Assembly: GCA_029721515.1 (NCBI GenBank)
Contig: CM056569.1
Coordinates: 16,337,007-16,401,006, forward strand
Origin: Synanceia verrucosa
Lineage: Eukaryota > Chordata > Actinopteri > Perciformes > Synanceiidae
DNA: 64,000 bases
Direction: 5' to 3'
The stretch's first letter is position 1, and the number at the start of each line of letters is the position of its first letter. Made by a program: the position numbers and the translations under genes. Shown here piece by piece: positions 11,490-23,695 of this stretch. The notes below the pieces were generated by a model. It was not told the origin of the DNA and made no database searches. It worked only from the letters and a program-made list of their open reading frames with translations.

Positions 11490-12740
11490 AGCACAAGGTT
11501 TCCAAAGTGCTGTACATTAAATCACACACAATAAAAATACAGTGAATTAATAAATATCATAAAAAATAACAATAACAATAAAAAACACTAAAACATAAAT
11601 AAATAAAAACAGTCCATCCCAGATAAAACACCTACGCACATAAGATGAAACAGCCTATGTTGTTGGAAAGGCCAAGGAAAAGAGGTGGGTTTTTAAAAGC
11701 GTTTTAAAATCACACAGTGAGGAGGCCTGTCTGATCATTCCACAGCTCTGTCCCCTCTGAGCTTCAGCCTGGATTTAGGAACCTTCAGAAGCAGCTGGTC
11801 AGCTGACCTGAGAGTCCAGCCTAGTGGTCACAAAGGCGTGGATTACTGTTTCAAATTGTTTTCTCTGAAAAATTGTTTTATTTTTGCCAAGTGTCTCAAC
11901 TGGAAAAAGCTTGCTTTCACCACTCCTTTAATCTTGCTGTCGAACTTCAGCTCTGCATTAACATTTACCCCCAAAGCATGAATAATAGGTTTAACATACT
12001 GAGCCAAGGAACCCAGCTCGACTCTGGGGGTCACAGAGCTGCCACCAAAGACCATTACTTCTGTCTTTTTGTCACTGAAATTTAAAAAGTTTAGCGCCAT
12101 GCAGGCCTTGACTTCATTCAGACAGTCTGTCAATGGTTTCAGGGAGAATGAGTCAGCCTTTTTTAGGGGTACATACTGCAGATTCGGCAGTCATCAGCAT
12201 AGCAGTGAAATGAAATGCCATGTTTCCTGAGAATGGAACCAAGAGACAGGAGGTATAGGGAGAATAAAAGAGGGCCCAGCACTGACTCCTGTGGGACCCC
12301 ACATAAGAGAGGAGCACTGAAGGACACAGAGTCACCAAGACTGACACAGAATGTCCGATGGGACAGGCAGGACCTGAAGCAGTCTAGGGTGGTCCACTGT
12401 ATCGAAGTCCAGCAGCACCAGGATCACACAAGGACCAGAGTCAGCAGCTAAAAAGATCATTAAAAACTCTTAAAAGCGCTGATTCTGTGCTGTGCAATGT
12501 TTTAAAACCAAACTGGAAAATTTCAAAAACATTTTGGTCATTTAAAAAGTCCATGAGCTGAGAATTTCCTCGAAAACCTTGGAAAGGAAAGACAGTTTAG
12601 AAATAGGTCTAAAGTTTGCCATAGCAGCATGAGCTAGTCCAGGTTTTTTAATCAACGGCTGCACAACTGAATGTTTAAAATTCACAGGAACCACTCCTGA
12701 CGAGAAGCTGCTATTGATTAACGCAGAAATTGCGGAAACA
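11490..12740 (-). mobile_element. L2-clade LINE fragment, 5'-truncated
   Basis: Minus-strand translations, split by frameshifts, follow the order of an L2-type reverse transcriptase. First comes a segment with FRPIS (about 12590-12740), then a CGVPQGS-like segment leading to the catalytic YADD-like region (about 12180-12310), then the thumb stretch NFLNFSDKKTEVMVFG (about 12040-12100). Last is an RLKLRGDRA-type C-terminus near 11760. The 5' part (endonuclease) is absent, as in most LINE insertions. The copy is clearly dead. Confidence 0.75.
11843..12133 (-). pseudogene. L2-type reverse transcriptase remnant (thumb/connection)
   Basis: This is the longest intact stretch of the LINE frame, 96 codons. 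NFLNFSDKKTEVMVFG and the later VVKASFFQLRHLAKIK are characteristic of fish L2-type ORF2 proteins just after the YADD motif. Flanking frames are shifted. Confidence 0.7.
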
Positions 12741-13199
12741 AGATTGTTTCTCTCTCTCTTCTCCTGTTGCGTCTGTGAGCTTCAACATGACAGCAACCTC
12801 CACAAGGACAAGCTTCCCTTCATCATCCTGAAACATCACAACAAAGTGGAGGATGAAGAAGGGAGATCCCCAGAGGACTACGATTCCTTCAAAATAAATC
12901 AGTAAGAGAGTGCTGCGTCGATCACAGCACATTACTACCCACCTTGTGTTTGCAGGGCACAGCCTCCTTTGTTATGTATCCGAGACCACCTCCTCAGCTG
13001 AGCCTCGGTCCGCACCAGAGTTCGAGTGATTGTATTCATACCGTCCAAAAAGGTCCGAACCAAGGGAAGAAACGAACTTGAGTTTGTTTTAATCGAACTA
13101 AACAAGGCAGGTGTGAATACACCCTGTGTCAGAAGTGGCTCTATGCACAGAAGTCTAGTATTTTATTGTGAAAACAGGAACTGTATACTGTATATGGGT

Positions 13200-13492
13200 A
13201 GTCAGGAAGGAAAGAAAGAGGAAGAAAGAAGGGAATGAAGGAAGAGAGGGAGGAAGAAAGGGAGAGAGGGAGGAAGGAACCTTCCTAAACCCACTTCCTT
13301 GTTTCCCTCCTTCCTGCCTCCCTCTTCTTCTCCTTTCCTGCCCTCTCTTCCTTCTTTCTCTCCTTCCATCCCTTCTTCCTTTATCTCTGCCTTTCCTCTC
13401 TCCCTTCTTTCTTTCCTTCCTTCTTCCCTCCCTCTTTCCTGCCTCTCTCTCTTCCTTCCTTCCTCCTTCCTCTTTTCATTCCCTTTCCCTGT
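13200..13492. repeat. Purine-rich tract followed by pyrimidine-rich tract
   Basis: From about 13200 to 13285 the plus strand is nearly all G/A (GGAA/GAAA-like units). From about 13290 to 13492 it is nearly all C/T (CCTT/TTCC-like units). Overlapping long open frames on both strands are a result of the low complexity. Confidence 0.9.
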
Positions 13493-14509
13493 AACTCCTA
13501 CCCCATCCTGCCCTCTAGACTGGACTAATGTAAACCTGCCATTCTCATGAAATCCTGCCACGTCCTTCCAATAATGTGGTGACTTTTTTTTCTTGTAATA
13601 TCACACCTTTATTCTCAAAATGTTTTTTTTCTCCTACCAGTGGCTCACAAACTATTTTTTAACCATCTGCTCTCTCTGGCCACAGCAGACATAGCAAAAG
13701 AAATACCCCATTTACAAAGGTAACTCCATTACCTATAAATCACATATTTCACACCTCACTTTACTGCTGCCCACATTCTAAACCCATTTTCCATATGTTT
13801 GCAATTGACTTCCTGCCCTCTAGGCAGCCTCTGCTTTCCTCTCATCTTGGTGCACTATTAAAATCAGTGTGCAGAGACTTTCTTCACATAGGTAATCTAT
13901 CACAGTAACCTTTTCATTGCATGGTTATGCAACGGGGAGCAGGGAGTGATGTGAAAACTAGTGGTGCATTCAAGAGTACATATTTGAAAGTCAGCTGCTA
14001 GACAGTGACCTTTTTGAAGCAAAGAATTGCCAACTTCTCTGTAGCTATTGCCCTCCTCATGAACTGTCAGTGGTTTTGTACGAGATGGTAGTACCGGTAA
14101 ATCAAAAGCAACATTACTGCTTGTTTGTGTTTGGGCAACTCTCCACTCAGCCAAGAGGAGAAATGCTTCATGTTCTAGTGTAACATACAAAGCTTAACAG
14201 ATTTATTATCCCCCACCCAGTGTCAGGTGTTTACATCACTGCTCTACATTAACAGTATAACTGATTACCAGAATATTTTTAATGTTCTTGTAATGGTTAA
14301 TCCACCAGTACGTGCAAGATCTTTAATCAAAATGATATTTTTAATGAGAAAATATAATTATTGTTATTATTTAGCTATTACAAATTTAGTGTTTTATAGG
14401 GACGCAATGATATCAAAATCTCACTGTACAATATTTTCATGGTTTTAAGGCCACGGTATGGTATTACTAGATGACTTGATAACTCTTTGAGTACCAGATG
14501 TTTTATAAA

Positions 14510-14640
14510 AACAGTGTTTTTTGGTCATTTTAAGTCATATTTCTAGACCCACAGAATATTTTGTACTGTGTAAATCACAGAATAGCTCAAATGAAAGAAG
14601 AGACTCTCTATTTCTCGCTCTCTTAACCGACATGATGGCC
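14510..14640 (+). repeat. Interspersed repeat R1, fragment
   Basis: This copy carries the R1 core ACCCACAGAATATTTTGTAC followed by GCTCAAATGAAAGAAGAGAC. Related copies are at 17998, 19112, 35036 and 42748. Confidence 0.6.
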
Positions 14641-14759
14641 CAAACTGTGAAGATAAGATCTGAGCTGTAGAGTTCTGCTACGTTGGCAGAGAGAGTTGAA
14701 CTTCACCTACCTGAAGCTGCCAGCAGAGAGCAGCAGAGATCTTTATTCAGTCACTGGAA

Positions 14760-15123
14760 TCCATCCATCCATCCATTTTCTACCGTTTATCCTCATAGGG
14801 TCGCGGGGGGGGGGGGGGGGGCTGGAGCCTATCCCAGCTGTCTTAGGGTGAAAGGCAGGGTACACCCTGGACAAGTCTCCGGTTCATCACAGGACACATA
14901 GAGACAGACAACCACTCACACTCACATTCACACCTACAGTCAATTTAAATTAACCAATTAACCTAATCCCCATGCATGATTTTGGATGGTGGGAGGAAGC
15001 GAAGAGTACCCACGCAGAAGAACATGCAAACTCCACACAGAAAGGCCCCGGGCCCGGGATTTGAACCCGGTACCTTCTTGCTGTGAGGCGACAGTGCTAA
15101 CCACTAACACCACCGTGCCGCCC
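14760..15123 (-). repeat. tRNA-derived SINE, full-length copy
   Basis: On the minus strand it runs from GGGCGGCACGGTGGTG (head near 15123) to a tail of GGATGGATGG units at 14760. The B box is GGTTCAAATCCCGG. A poly(G) run (14806-14821 region) interrupts the body. Confidence 0.7.
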
Positions 15124-15199
15124 TCACTGGAATCCACTCTAACTTATTTTCACTGGCGCTTCAGTTACACACAATAACACCCCGATAGAGAGGAGGAAC

Positions 15200-16890
15200 C
15201 CCATTATTCTTCTGTAGATATACTGTACGTAGAGCCCCACCACTGACTTTTATTCACACATAAACGGATCATTTTAACCCTCCTGCTCCTGCTCCTAGCC
15301 TCCTTCTCAACTCTTTTCTGGTGTTTGGACTTGTGTTTTTTGGGGGGCACCCTGCTGGAGTTCGCTCGCGTTCACTTAATTCCGATAAGGAAGAACCATG
15401 GCGTGGACCAAACCTTTTTTAAGAAAGAGCTAAGGGGGTTATTGAAATTATTAAAATTAGAATATTGTATGTCTTGTGGTTTTGTTTTAAGTTGGATTCA
15501 TTCGTATGAATATATATTAGTTCAGCGTATGCATAATCATTTTGTCATAGATGCTACCGGGGGGCTGTGTGGGGCCCTAGCGAGCGGTGGGCCCTTAGAA
15601 TTGTCATCACTTTCCCCTCTATACGACACCACTGGTTTTCACCTTGATTGTTTTTGTTTACAACAAAACCAAAATGCATCCATATTTAGGATTTCAACTT
15701 TGCAGGAGGTTTTTCTTGCTTTGTGCTGAGTAGCCCCTGGCTGCAGCCCGCAGATCGGGGACTGGCTCAGCTTGATCGTCACATGTGATATGCCTAACCC
15801 AATGTGATTCCCTAACCTTAACCCTCTAGCCTAGTGCCAATGTGGCTCAATGTGGACAGAGTTAAACATTTGACGGGAGTACTCTGAGTTGTTGTTTGTT
15901 ACCGTCACACGCCACAACATTATTGTGAGAATTTTTATACTGTGATATTTAAAATACCTACTGTTTTACAAAAAAAGCAGAAAAAAACATCAAAACTCAT
16001 CTTTATTAGTTCAGTTATTTGTTGTCATTGCTGAACAGAAAAATGTGTTTTAGTGGTTGTTTGTTATTCTGGATTCATTTCTGACTTCTCAGTGAATTCC
16101 AGTGTTCTGGATCAAATTTGGGTCTAAAAAGGTGAATTCAGTTTAAATTCCTCACTCCTGTTCAAAATGGTAAAGAGTAGTGAACTCAGTGAGAAACAAA
16201 AAGTCCAGTTAAAGTGAAGTAAATGATGCTGGAGGTGAAGCTGCTGCTCTGATAAACTTGTCAAGCACTGTAGTTATAGCAGTTCTTCCCTATTTCCATC
16301 CAACCATGAACATTAGCAATAGTTAGCTAGGTTGAGCTCTGGTTGGAGCTACTGGATTCTCCACAGGCTGAAGGGAAACCAGCAGAGCTTGAACTAATCT
16401 GTTTCCATGTGTCGGGTCATGCCACGTGCAGGACAGCGGGTGCAATCAATTTGTAACATAATGGTCTGTTCACCTGCTGATACCACCACAAATGCTCGAC
16501 CTCAGCGGTTGTGAGGTGGGATGGATGTTGATGGCTGCCAGTCCACTTCACAATAAGCCACTGCTCATATACTGTAACACAGGCCTTATTTACACTTAAT
16601 ATTTCAAGTGTGTCATGTCCAACACACAGCTGGATAAAGCGAGTGGAAGAGAGACTGCAAGGAACATATATTATGTTACCTTGATGATAAAATCTGTCAT
16701 ATACAATTGTGGATTTCAGACTTTTTTTTTTTTTTTTACTTTATTCATAACCAACGAGCATAAAGGGATGGTTAGATATTTTGATGTGGGGTTGTATATG
16801 TAGCAGGATGAGGGAGTGTTTGATGGGTTTCTGCTGTGCGGCTCTCTCCAGCCATTTGCCTTACAAAAACAGGCAGGAGGCACCTGATTC
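15200..16890. other. No gene identified
   Basis: No coding exon, RNA gene or clear element was recognised. The 134-codon open frame at 15325 has no familiar motif and is probably chance. Telomere-like CCTAACC words occur near 15800 but do not form an array. Confidence 0.4.
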
Positions 16891-17165
16891 TTGCACTTTT
16901 TATGATTGTGTACGTCCAATCATGGTGGTTATCTTCAGTTAACTGGACAGGAGTCCACCTCTAGCATGCTGCTCACTTCACGGTCAATGAATGTGGTGTC
17001 ACTCTGCTTATCCAAAAGAGCAGTGACAAGTTTTTCTGTTCCTGGGTTGTTCTTTGATGACACCCACACGGGCACAATCACTGATGTGTTTGTAGATTGT
17101 CTGTCTCCAGCAGTAGAAAGTGACATTGAAGTTGCAGCAGCTTCTGTCCTGTTTGTTTGTTTTAC
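16890..17165 (-). pseudogene. Possible BEL/Pao retrotransposon protease-region fragment
   Basis: The minus-strand frame (16935-17174) contains VIVPVWVSSKNNP and then LVTALLDKQSDTTFIDREV. This resembles the gag-pol region around the aspartic protease of BEL/Pao elements, where an ALLDTQSD-like motif is typical. Asp is present but the expected Thr is replaced by Lys. The fragment ends where Tc1 sequence begins at about 17166. Confidence 0.5.
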
Positions 17166-17480
17166 ACATGCCAAGATGCATGGCTTCAGTCATCAAAAAC
17201 AATGGTTATGCAATCGAGTACTATAACTCCTGTGTACCATGAGACTAAAATAGATAAAAGAAAACATGGGATGCCTACAAGCTGTTTTTGGCAGTACAAT
17301 GCCCCAGCCATTGATGTTAGAACTGAAGTGATTTTGGTTATCATTGAAAATGGCTAGATATCAGCTCTGAAATTAAACTCTCATGATCTATTTTTGTTCT
17401 TATCGTAATATTTGTCCAAACAAATGTACCTTTAGTTGTGCCAGGCATTAAAATGAACAAGAAATTGAAGAAAACAATTG
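17166..17480 (+). mobile_element. Tc1-like transposon 3' fragment
   Basis: This is closely similar to 27339-27660 of the nearly intact Tc1 in this window. It covers the last 20 or so transposase codons (IKNNGYAI-type end, in the region CATCAAAAACAATGGTTATG), the 3' non-coding part and the start of the inverted repeat (GAACAAGAAATTGAAGAAAA). The outer terminal repeat is missing, so it is a truncated relic. Confidence 0.7.
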
Positions 17481-17997
17481 CATTTAATCCCGACACAGTG
17501 AAGCGTTAGCATCCCTGAGGACAGCTGTGCCACTGATGTGTGATATGTCATTCAAAAATAACAAAAGCAGTCTTTCTGTTCATTATTTTTAATCCTGTCG
17601 TCGACAGGAGAGAGCAGCAGTTAATTCATTAGTAAGTTTTCCTCTAAGAACAGGTTAATTATGTTGTTACCTCAAGAAATCAAAAAGAAAACAAGCTTGT
17701 TTGATAACAGAATAACACTCTGGAGAAAACATGAAAAAAATATTAAAATTGCAGCCATGGCCGTTTCCTTGAGCATTGTGAGTATAATGAGATGAGGGTC
17801 TAATGAGGATTTAGAGACAGACCAGCATAATCTTTGTTTGGGTCTGCACATGGGATTGTTACTCAAGCAAGAAGAAAAAGGTCAGTTGTTGGGGAATATT
17901 TTATGCTGCAGTAGATATTTGATGAGGAAGTTGTATATTAATCTATAGGGACATGGCTCACACTGATTGTAACTGTGAAAAGTAATGCCCTGCCACC

Positions 17998-18300
17998 TTG
18001 TTCCAGTGTTTTTGGCCATTTTGAGTCATATTTCAAGACCCACAGAATATTTTGTACTATGACTCTGAAAACACTGAATAGCTCACATGAAAGAAGAGAC
18101 TCTATTTCATCATGAAAAAAAATTTTGTTTTTACCTTGTTCCGTTCTTATTTTATCAGAGGTAGAGTAGAGGACACTTTCTGTTTGTTTTACTCTCTAAT
18201 CTCGATCGTCTCCACTTCCTGTTTTGATCTCTGTGGTGTATACCGTCTCTTTATGCTCTGACTACATCTCCCAGAAGCCCCAAAATTTCTCACAGGCCAG
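17998..18300 (+). repeat. Interspersed repeat R1, long copy
   Basis: This copy matches 42748-43022 plus 43244-43300 and the reverse of 35100-35400. It includes TTATCAGAGGTAGAGTAGAG, CCACTTCCTGTTTTGATCTC and the tail CCCAGAAGCCCC. It preserves the uninterrupted site (GGTGTATACC) into which a MITE inserted in the 42748 copy. Confidence 0.65.
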
Positions 18301-19111
18301 AGCCATGTATAGAGAGAATACGGACAACATGGCATACACCAAACACGTGACTACCTTTCAACCAATCCCACGGCAGAATTGTCCTGAATGTTCGACAGTG
18401 TTGTGTGTGTATATACAGCGTGGTCACCTGGGTGCCAGCGGAGAGCTTTGCACCAATCAGCAGAGACAGCCAGGATTTCCTTTGTTAGGTGCTAAATACG
18501 TGCCACGCTGTAAGCTCAATATTAGTTTTGGTTTTTGTTGTGTAACGGGCCAAGCTTTGGCTAATTTTCCACCATTGAGAGTTTTCTGTCTAAAAGCAGT
18601 AGGTTAGGGGTGCTGTTGACTTGCTGTGTTTTGTTAAAGTAGTTAAGCTCGCAGCCAGGCTTTATTTTCATTTGTTTATTCCTTCTAGTGATCGCAGCTC
18701 TAGTTTAGAGCCCTCCTATTGTCATATTCAGTTTTTGATTTGTTCAGCACCCACAGGCTCTGTTTGTTTTTTATTATCATTCACTTGTTTCCTTTGGCTT
18801 TTACCCTTTTAACCCCTGCTAATTAATGAAATGATGTTACACCATGGAAATCTGATTTTGTGTTGCTTCCCCTTTTCACCAACGAGCTGGGTTGGAAAAT
18901 AAATGGGGGCTCGTCCGGGATCAATCTGTAAAAGAATCTCTGGAGCCACGCTTTGTGTGTGTTCAGCTGGCCGACGTGAGTTCACAATGTCATTGTTCAA
19001 TTTAGAAATACATACGAGGTTGACCACTCCCACAATAGATGATCTGTTTAAACTCGCAGATAATTTTGGTCTCACTCATCCAAGGTAAATTCTGAAGATG
19101 GAGCTTTAAGC

Positions 19112-19255
19112 TCTGCTTGTCCAGACTACAAATCCCAGAAGCCCCAATATTACTCACAGGCTGTGTGAAATATTCCTGCTGCCGAAAAAAATGAAAGATG
19201 TATATACACGTCTCAAGCGTTGTATTTTAAATGACGTACATATATGTTTTTGGCA
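19112..19255 (+). repeat. Interspersed repeat R1, tail fragment
   Basis: It contains ACTACAAATCCCAGAAGCCC, TCACAGGCTGTGTGA and an ATGACGTACAT-like end, as in 43258-43400. Confidence 0.5.
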
Positions 19256-20202
19256 CTCAAAGAATAAAATAACAATTATTACAACTGAAGGCAAACATTA
19301 TTTGCTAGACATTTGCTCAAAAAAGTAGAGTAATAAATATAAAGTGTGTAAGAAGTAATATTAACACCAGAGCCATGGGCGGAGTTTGCGGGGAGGCAGG
19401 GAGGGCACTGACAGTACGGGCTGGGCTGGTGCTAAGTGCTTTCACACTGCTACCTGCGGGCCATCTGGGCCATCTTGGCGCTAATGGCCCGGGATTTCTG
19501 GCCCCACCTAAACACCTAAACCATGGGCCAAAGCAGGGCCAATGCAGGGTCAATGCAGGGTCAAAGCAGGGCTAGCGGTGGTGTCAAGGTTGCTGGTGTT
19601 TCCTGTTAGCTCTGTAGCCTGCTACTATCGATGTGAACAAATAGCCTATCAGTTAGTGAGCTATCTTCTATACAGCCTTGTGATGATGTGGTATAGCTGG
19701 CATTATGAACGGATTGTTTTATGGTTAACATATCTCAATTCTTTTGTGCCTCCATGCCATGGCTCTCAGTCGTCGTTCCTGTTGTTCAATTCGATTGCTC
19801 TTTGCCATCGTCCCGCACGTAGCCTACATAACAGCTTCTTTCTTTCTTTATCAAACTTATCAAACCTATCCTGTTTGATAATGCCTTATATCAGTGACGT
19901 TTTGTGAACACAAACAGTTTTGGGGCATGGGGCTTGTGGCCCAGGGCTATTAGCACTGAGCTAGCCCCCTAATGGTCCTAGTCTGGCCTGGCTAGGGCCT
20001 GACCGGCACAGTTATTATGTTATTCAGTGAATGCTAATGGATATTCGGCGATTTTTAAAACGTCCTTCAACCAACATTTCGACATAACTGCCAAGCTGTC
20101 ACCTGAGAAGGTTATGGATATTTACGCAGGACGCAAAAAAGGCGTTTACTTCTGGTCTAGGTAAGACAAGTTATTTAACGGCAGCAGTTATTTAACGCCA
20201 GC

Positions 20203-20473
20203 ATGCTATAGTGGGTAGAGTGGCTGTCTTGTAACCGGAGGGTTACCAGTTTGGTCCCGGTTCGATCCCGGAGCGTTCATGTCGAGGTGTGACAAGACAC
20301 CGAACCACTAACTGCTCCTGATGGGTCGTGGTTAGCGCCTTGCATGGCAGCTTCTGCCATCAGTGTGTGAATGTGTGTGTGAATGGGTGAATGTGATGTA
20401 TCATGTAAAGTACTTTGGGTATCGTTGCAGGTATGGTAAAGCGCTATATAAATACAGACCATTTACCATTTAC
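20203..20473 (+). repeat. tRNA-derived SINE, second family
   Basis: The head contains an A-box-like TAGTGGGTAGAG and a B-box-like GGTTCGATCCC. The body ends with AAGCGCTATATAAATACAG and ACCATTTACCATTTA, a tail shared by many fish SINEs. A minus-strand copy is at about 51897-52130 and a short one at 23588. Confidence 0.65.
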
Positions 20474-20993
20474 TATGTAGGCCTACAATATACTGTATTT
20501 ACAACCATACTGAAACAATCGTTGTTGAGCGTCAACTAATTGTGTGAGTTGAACTTTATGGTTGGCTGCCAGTGTGCTTCAGTTGTGTTCCATGTGTGAA
20601 GCACTGTGTAGCTTGGCTTCATGTGTATGTGGGTGCGCAGGCAATGTTAAAATTTTTGCCCCCCCAGCGCAAAAGTCAAACTCCGCCTATGACCAGAGTG
20701 TAATGAAATAACAACACAAGGAAGATAAGTGAAAGTAGAAGTAAAACTGACTAACTAACTCTCTCAAAACTCCCTGGGGATCCCCAGACCCCATCTGTAA
20801 CCAACACACTTACTTTACCAACATACCTTAACAATGCAGGCGTACCAATGGTTTGTGCTGTTGGACAGTAGTAGGAGATGATGCGAAACTTTCCTAAGTT
20901 ATCACACAAAATGCTGTATGTGATTATATATTGCACCCATACGACAATGGATCTGCATGGGACAACATTCTAGGAAAAGTAGTTCTTGATGAA

Positions 20994-21359
20994 GGGCAGC
21001 ATGGTGGTGCAGTCGTTAGCGCTGTCGCCTCACAGGAAGAAGGTACTGGGTTTGATTCCCGGCCCGGGGCCTTTCTGTGTGGAGTTTGCATGTTCTCCTC
21101 GTGTCTGTGTGGGTTCTCTCTGGTACTCCGGCTTCCTCCCACCATCCAAAAACATGCATGGGGATTAGGTTAATTGGTTAATTTAAACTGACCGTAGGTG
21201 TGAATGTGAGTGTGAGTGGTTGTCTGTCTCTATGTATCCTGTGATGAACTGGAGACTTGTCCAGGGTGTACCCTGCCTTTCACCCTAAGACAGCTGGGAT
21301 AGGCTCCAGCCCCCCCATGATCCTATGAGGATAAGTAGTAGAAAATGGATGGATGGATA
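20994..21359 (+). repeat. tRNA-derived SINE, full-length copy
   Basis: The head is GGGCAGCATGGTGGTGCAG, the B box GGGTTTGATTCCC, and the tail GGATGGATGGAT. It is the most complete plus-strand copy in the window. Confidence 0.7.
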
Positions 21360-22187
21360 GTTCTTGCTGAAAACTGTGTCAGACTGCCTGATATGTTCAC
21401 CACTCACCCTTGCTTCCAGTATTTATGCTAAGCTTGGCTAACCAGCACACCACCACAAAAAGAAACAAGCATATTTCCACAATGAATTTTCCTTTATTGG
21501 CACTAAATTGAATCATTTCCCTGCAGGGTGACCCTGGTTTGGTCTAAGCCTCTCCACTTTTCTCTGAGCATGAAGCTCAGCTGCAGGAATTTCGTAAAGG
21601 TCAGAAACACAAGTGAGATCTGAGCACTGTACTGAAAACATCTGAGCAGATATGTAGCTCTAACTAGAGCAGACAAGGTGCGTCTGTCTACTGGTGGCAA
21701 TGATTGCCATGGTAACAGTGATGGGACATTGTAATCCGTGATGCAGCTGTATGATAATGCCACCTCATCACTGTCAGCCTGTTACAGTGAACCTGTTGCG
21801 CTCAGAGCCTCGTGCATATTATTCTAACATTAATAACCATCCACACCACCCACTGCTCAGACACCGGAGGTTACATTTCACGTTCATTATGGAGCACTCA
21901 TCAGCACAAACATGATGTTAGTATGTATTTATGAGAGAGAGAAAGGTCATTTAGAGTGGAGGTTGTAAACAAAGAGGAATTGTTCCATCAAATGACAGAT
22001 GGTGGGCTGATATCAGATCAGTCTCTACAGGCGGTAAAGCTCTAATATGCATCACTAGTACATACATACATACGTAAATAGTGTTTCAAACATTTACAAA
22101 ATACACTATACCACTCTGTGTTTCGCCAGAATAAGGATCTGCATCTTATGAACTAAATAAAAATATTACTGAGGTATGTTTTCTATT
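21360..22187. other. No gene identified
   Basis: No exon, RNA gene or recognisable element was seen. Confidence 0.4.
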
Positions 22188-22400
22188 ATCTGTGTCTTGC
22201 GATGAGCTGGAGACTTGTCCAGGGTGTACCTTCACCCGAAGACAGCTGGGATAGGAACCAGCCCCAGTATCAAAGGCGACGGATGGGTCTAAGAGCATCA
22301 GGACAACAGGACTACCTAAGTCAGCAGCTAAGAGCAAATCGGTTAAAACCTACAGCTGTGCAGTCTGGTTCTAAAACCAGACTGAAACTTTTCATGGATG
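22188..22400. repeat. SINE tail fragment joined to an L2-like remnant
   Basis: 22188-22268 is the 3' body of the SINE at 20994 (GAGACTTGTCCAGGGTGTAC, ACAGCTGGGATAGG). 22290-22395 resembles part of the minus-strand L2 fragment (CAGCAGCTAA, TTCTAAAACCAGACTGAAA) and is strongly eroded. Confidence 0.4.
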
Positions 22401-22800
22401 TTGTGCTGGGTTAAAAAAAACAGATTCATCCATCATATTATACTAATCCCTCCTGTATTGGAGGCACATTTTATGTAATATCTCTGTTTTCATTTTTTCA
22501 TCTCTTGTAAATTGTATTTCTTTCAGCAGCTTAGCTTTCATTTCTTCCCCCAGTTTCTCCACCGTATCAATGAATAATTCTGAATCTTTTGCCGTCTGCT
22601 TAAAATCCTCACTCTGCATTCGTGTTTATTTCCCATCTCTCTTTTTCCCTGCAACTTGAAGCAACAACCCATTTTATCTGCATCAAACTTTCATCATCGT
22701 TTCCCTCTTATCTCACCTTAAGATGTATTTTTCAAGGGGGAGAGAGGGTCAGCACCAGAGGTGGAGATGAAACTTGAAACAGTGGAGAGATGGTAGGTGA

Positions 22801-22850
<50 letters not shown>
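22801..22850. repeat. (GA)n microsatellite
   Basis: Near-perfect GA units lie just upstream of a short sequence that could be an exon (see 22895). Confidence 0.95.
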
Positions 22851-22894
22851 GTAGCAGCATCAAGCTGCTCTGAGATCAGTGGACGCTGACAGCC

Positions 22895-23016
22895 ATGCAG
22901 CTGCTGATGGGAGGAGGGAAACAGAAGAGACTCGAGCTGAAGGAGGAGACCAGATACCAGGTCCGTGTTCGTCGTCACGGTGATAAGGATGAGAGGACAG
23001 CAGCTCCAGCCAGACG
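22895..23016 (+). other. Candidate first coding exon, unsupported by a partner exon
   Basis: An ATG with acceptable context (ACAGCCATGC) opens a frame of 40 codons plus two bases, rich in Lys, Arg and Glu. It ends exactly at ACG followed by the consensus donor GTGAGT at 23017. No downstream exon in matching phase was identified, so this may be chance or the 5' end of a transcript whose other exons were not recognised. Confidence 0.2.
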
Positions 23017-23587
23017 GTGAGTTACCAACACACACCTGCAAGAATCAAAGTTAATCATCAGATCCAGTGAAGGTTAAACACGTTTTGTTGTTGAGTGTCT
23101 TTTCTTCAGTTATCTATGATTTTCAAGGATGAAACACCAGACCAAACTCATGTCATCTGTTCAAAATTAAATGAATGCATCTGTTTATTTCATCAGTGAC
23201 AGCTCATTACCTACTCTACTCGGAGTTAAAATGCAGTTAAAATGCGCTCGGTTGCACTCATCAATCAGACTGTGGTGTTCTCTGAAGGACACACAGCAAC
23301 TGCTGTCCTGAGCGACAAAGTTACGGATCACATTTATTCAAGAACATTCAGAGCAGAATTACAGGTGGAACCATGTCTGCTTAACAGTGTGGGTGTAGTT
23401 TATCAGTTTGAATGGAGATAAACATTACAAATGCAGGGCATATCCATCCATGTCTTTACGTGTATGAAGAGAAATCCATCTTGCAAATGACAGATTAAGA
23501 TGAATTCGTCATTGTGCTTTGCAGAAAAATACATACAAAGTCTAATAAGAATGCCTGTCTGGTGGAAATAACCACTGTTAACATAAT

Positions 23588-23695
23588 TCAGGGGTGGCTG
23601 TGGCTCAATCTTCCATCATCAGTGTGTGATGTAAAAGAGCTTTGAGTGGTCGGATGACTAGAAAGATGCCGTACAAGTACAGTCCATTTACCAGT
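23588..23695 (+). repeat. Second-family SINE, internally deleted
   Basis: A head GGGGTGGCTGTGGCTCAA joins directly to the tail GTACAGTCCATTTACCAG. Confidence 0.5.

Noticed and set aside
13168..13561. Open frames of 83-119 codons on both strands
   Set aside because: They come from low-complexity purine and pyrimidine tracts, with biased composition and no motif.
15325..15729. 134-codon open frame
   Set aside because: No recognisable domain, no splice or promoter support, and no repeat signature that would explain conservation; probably chance.
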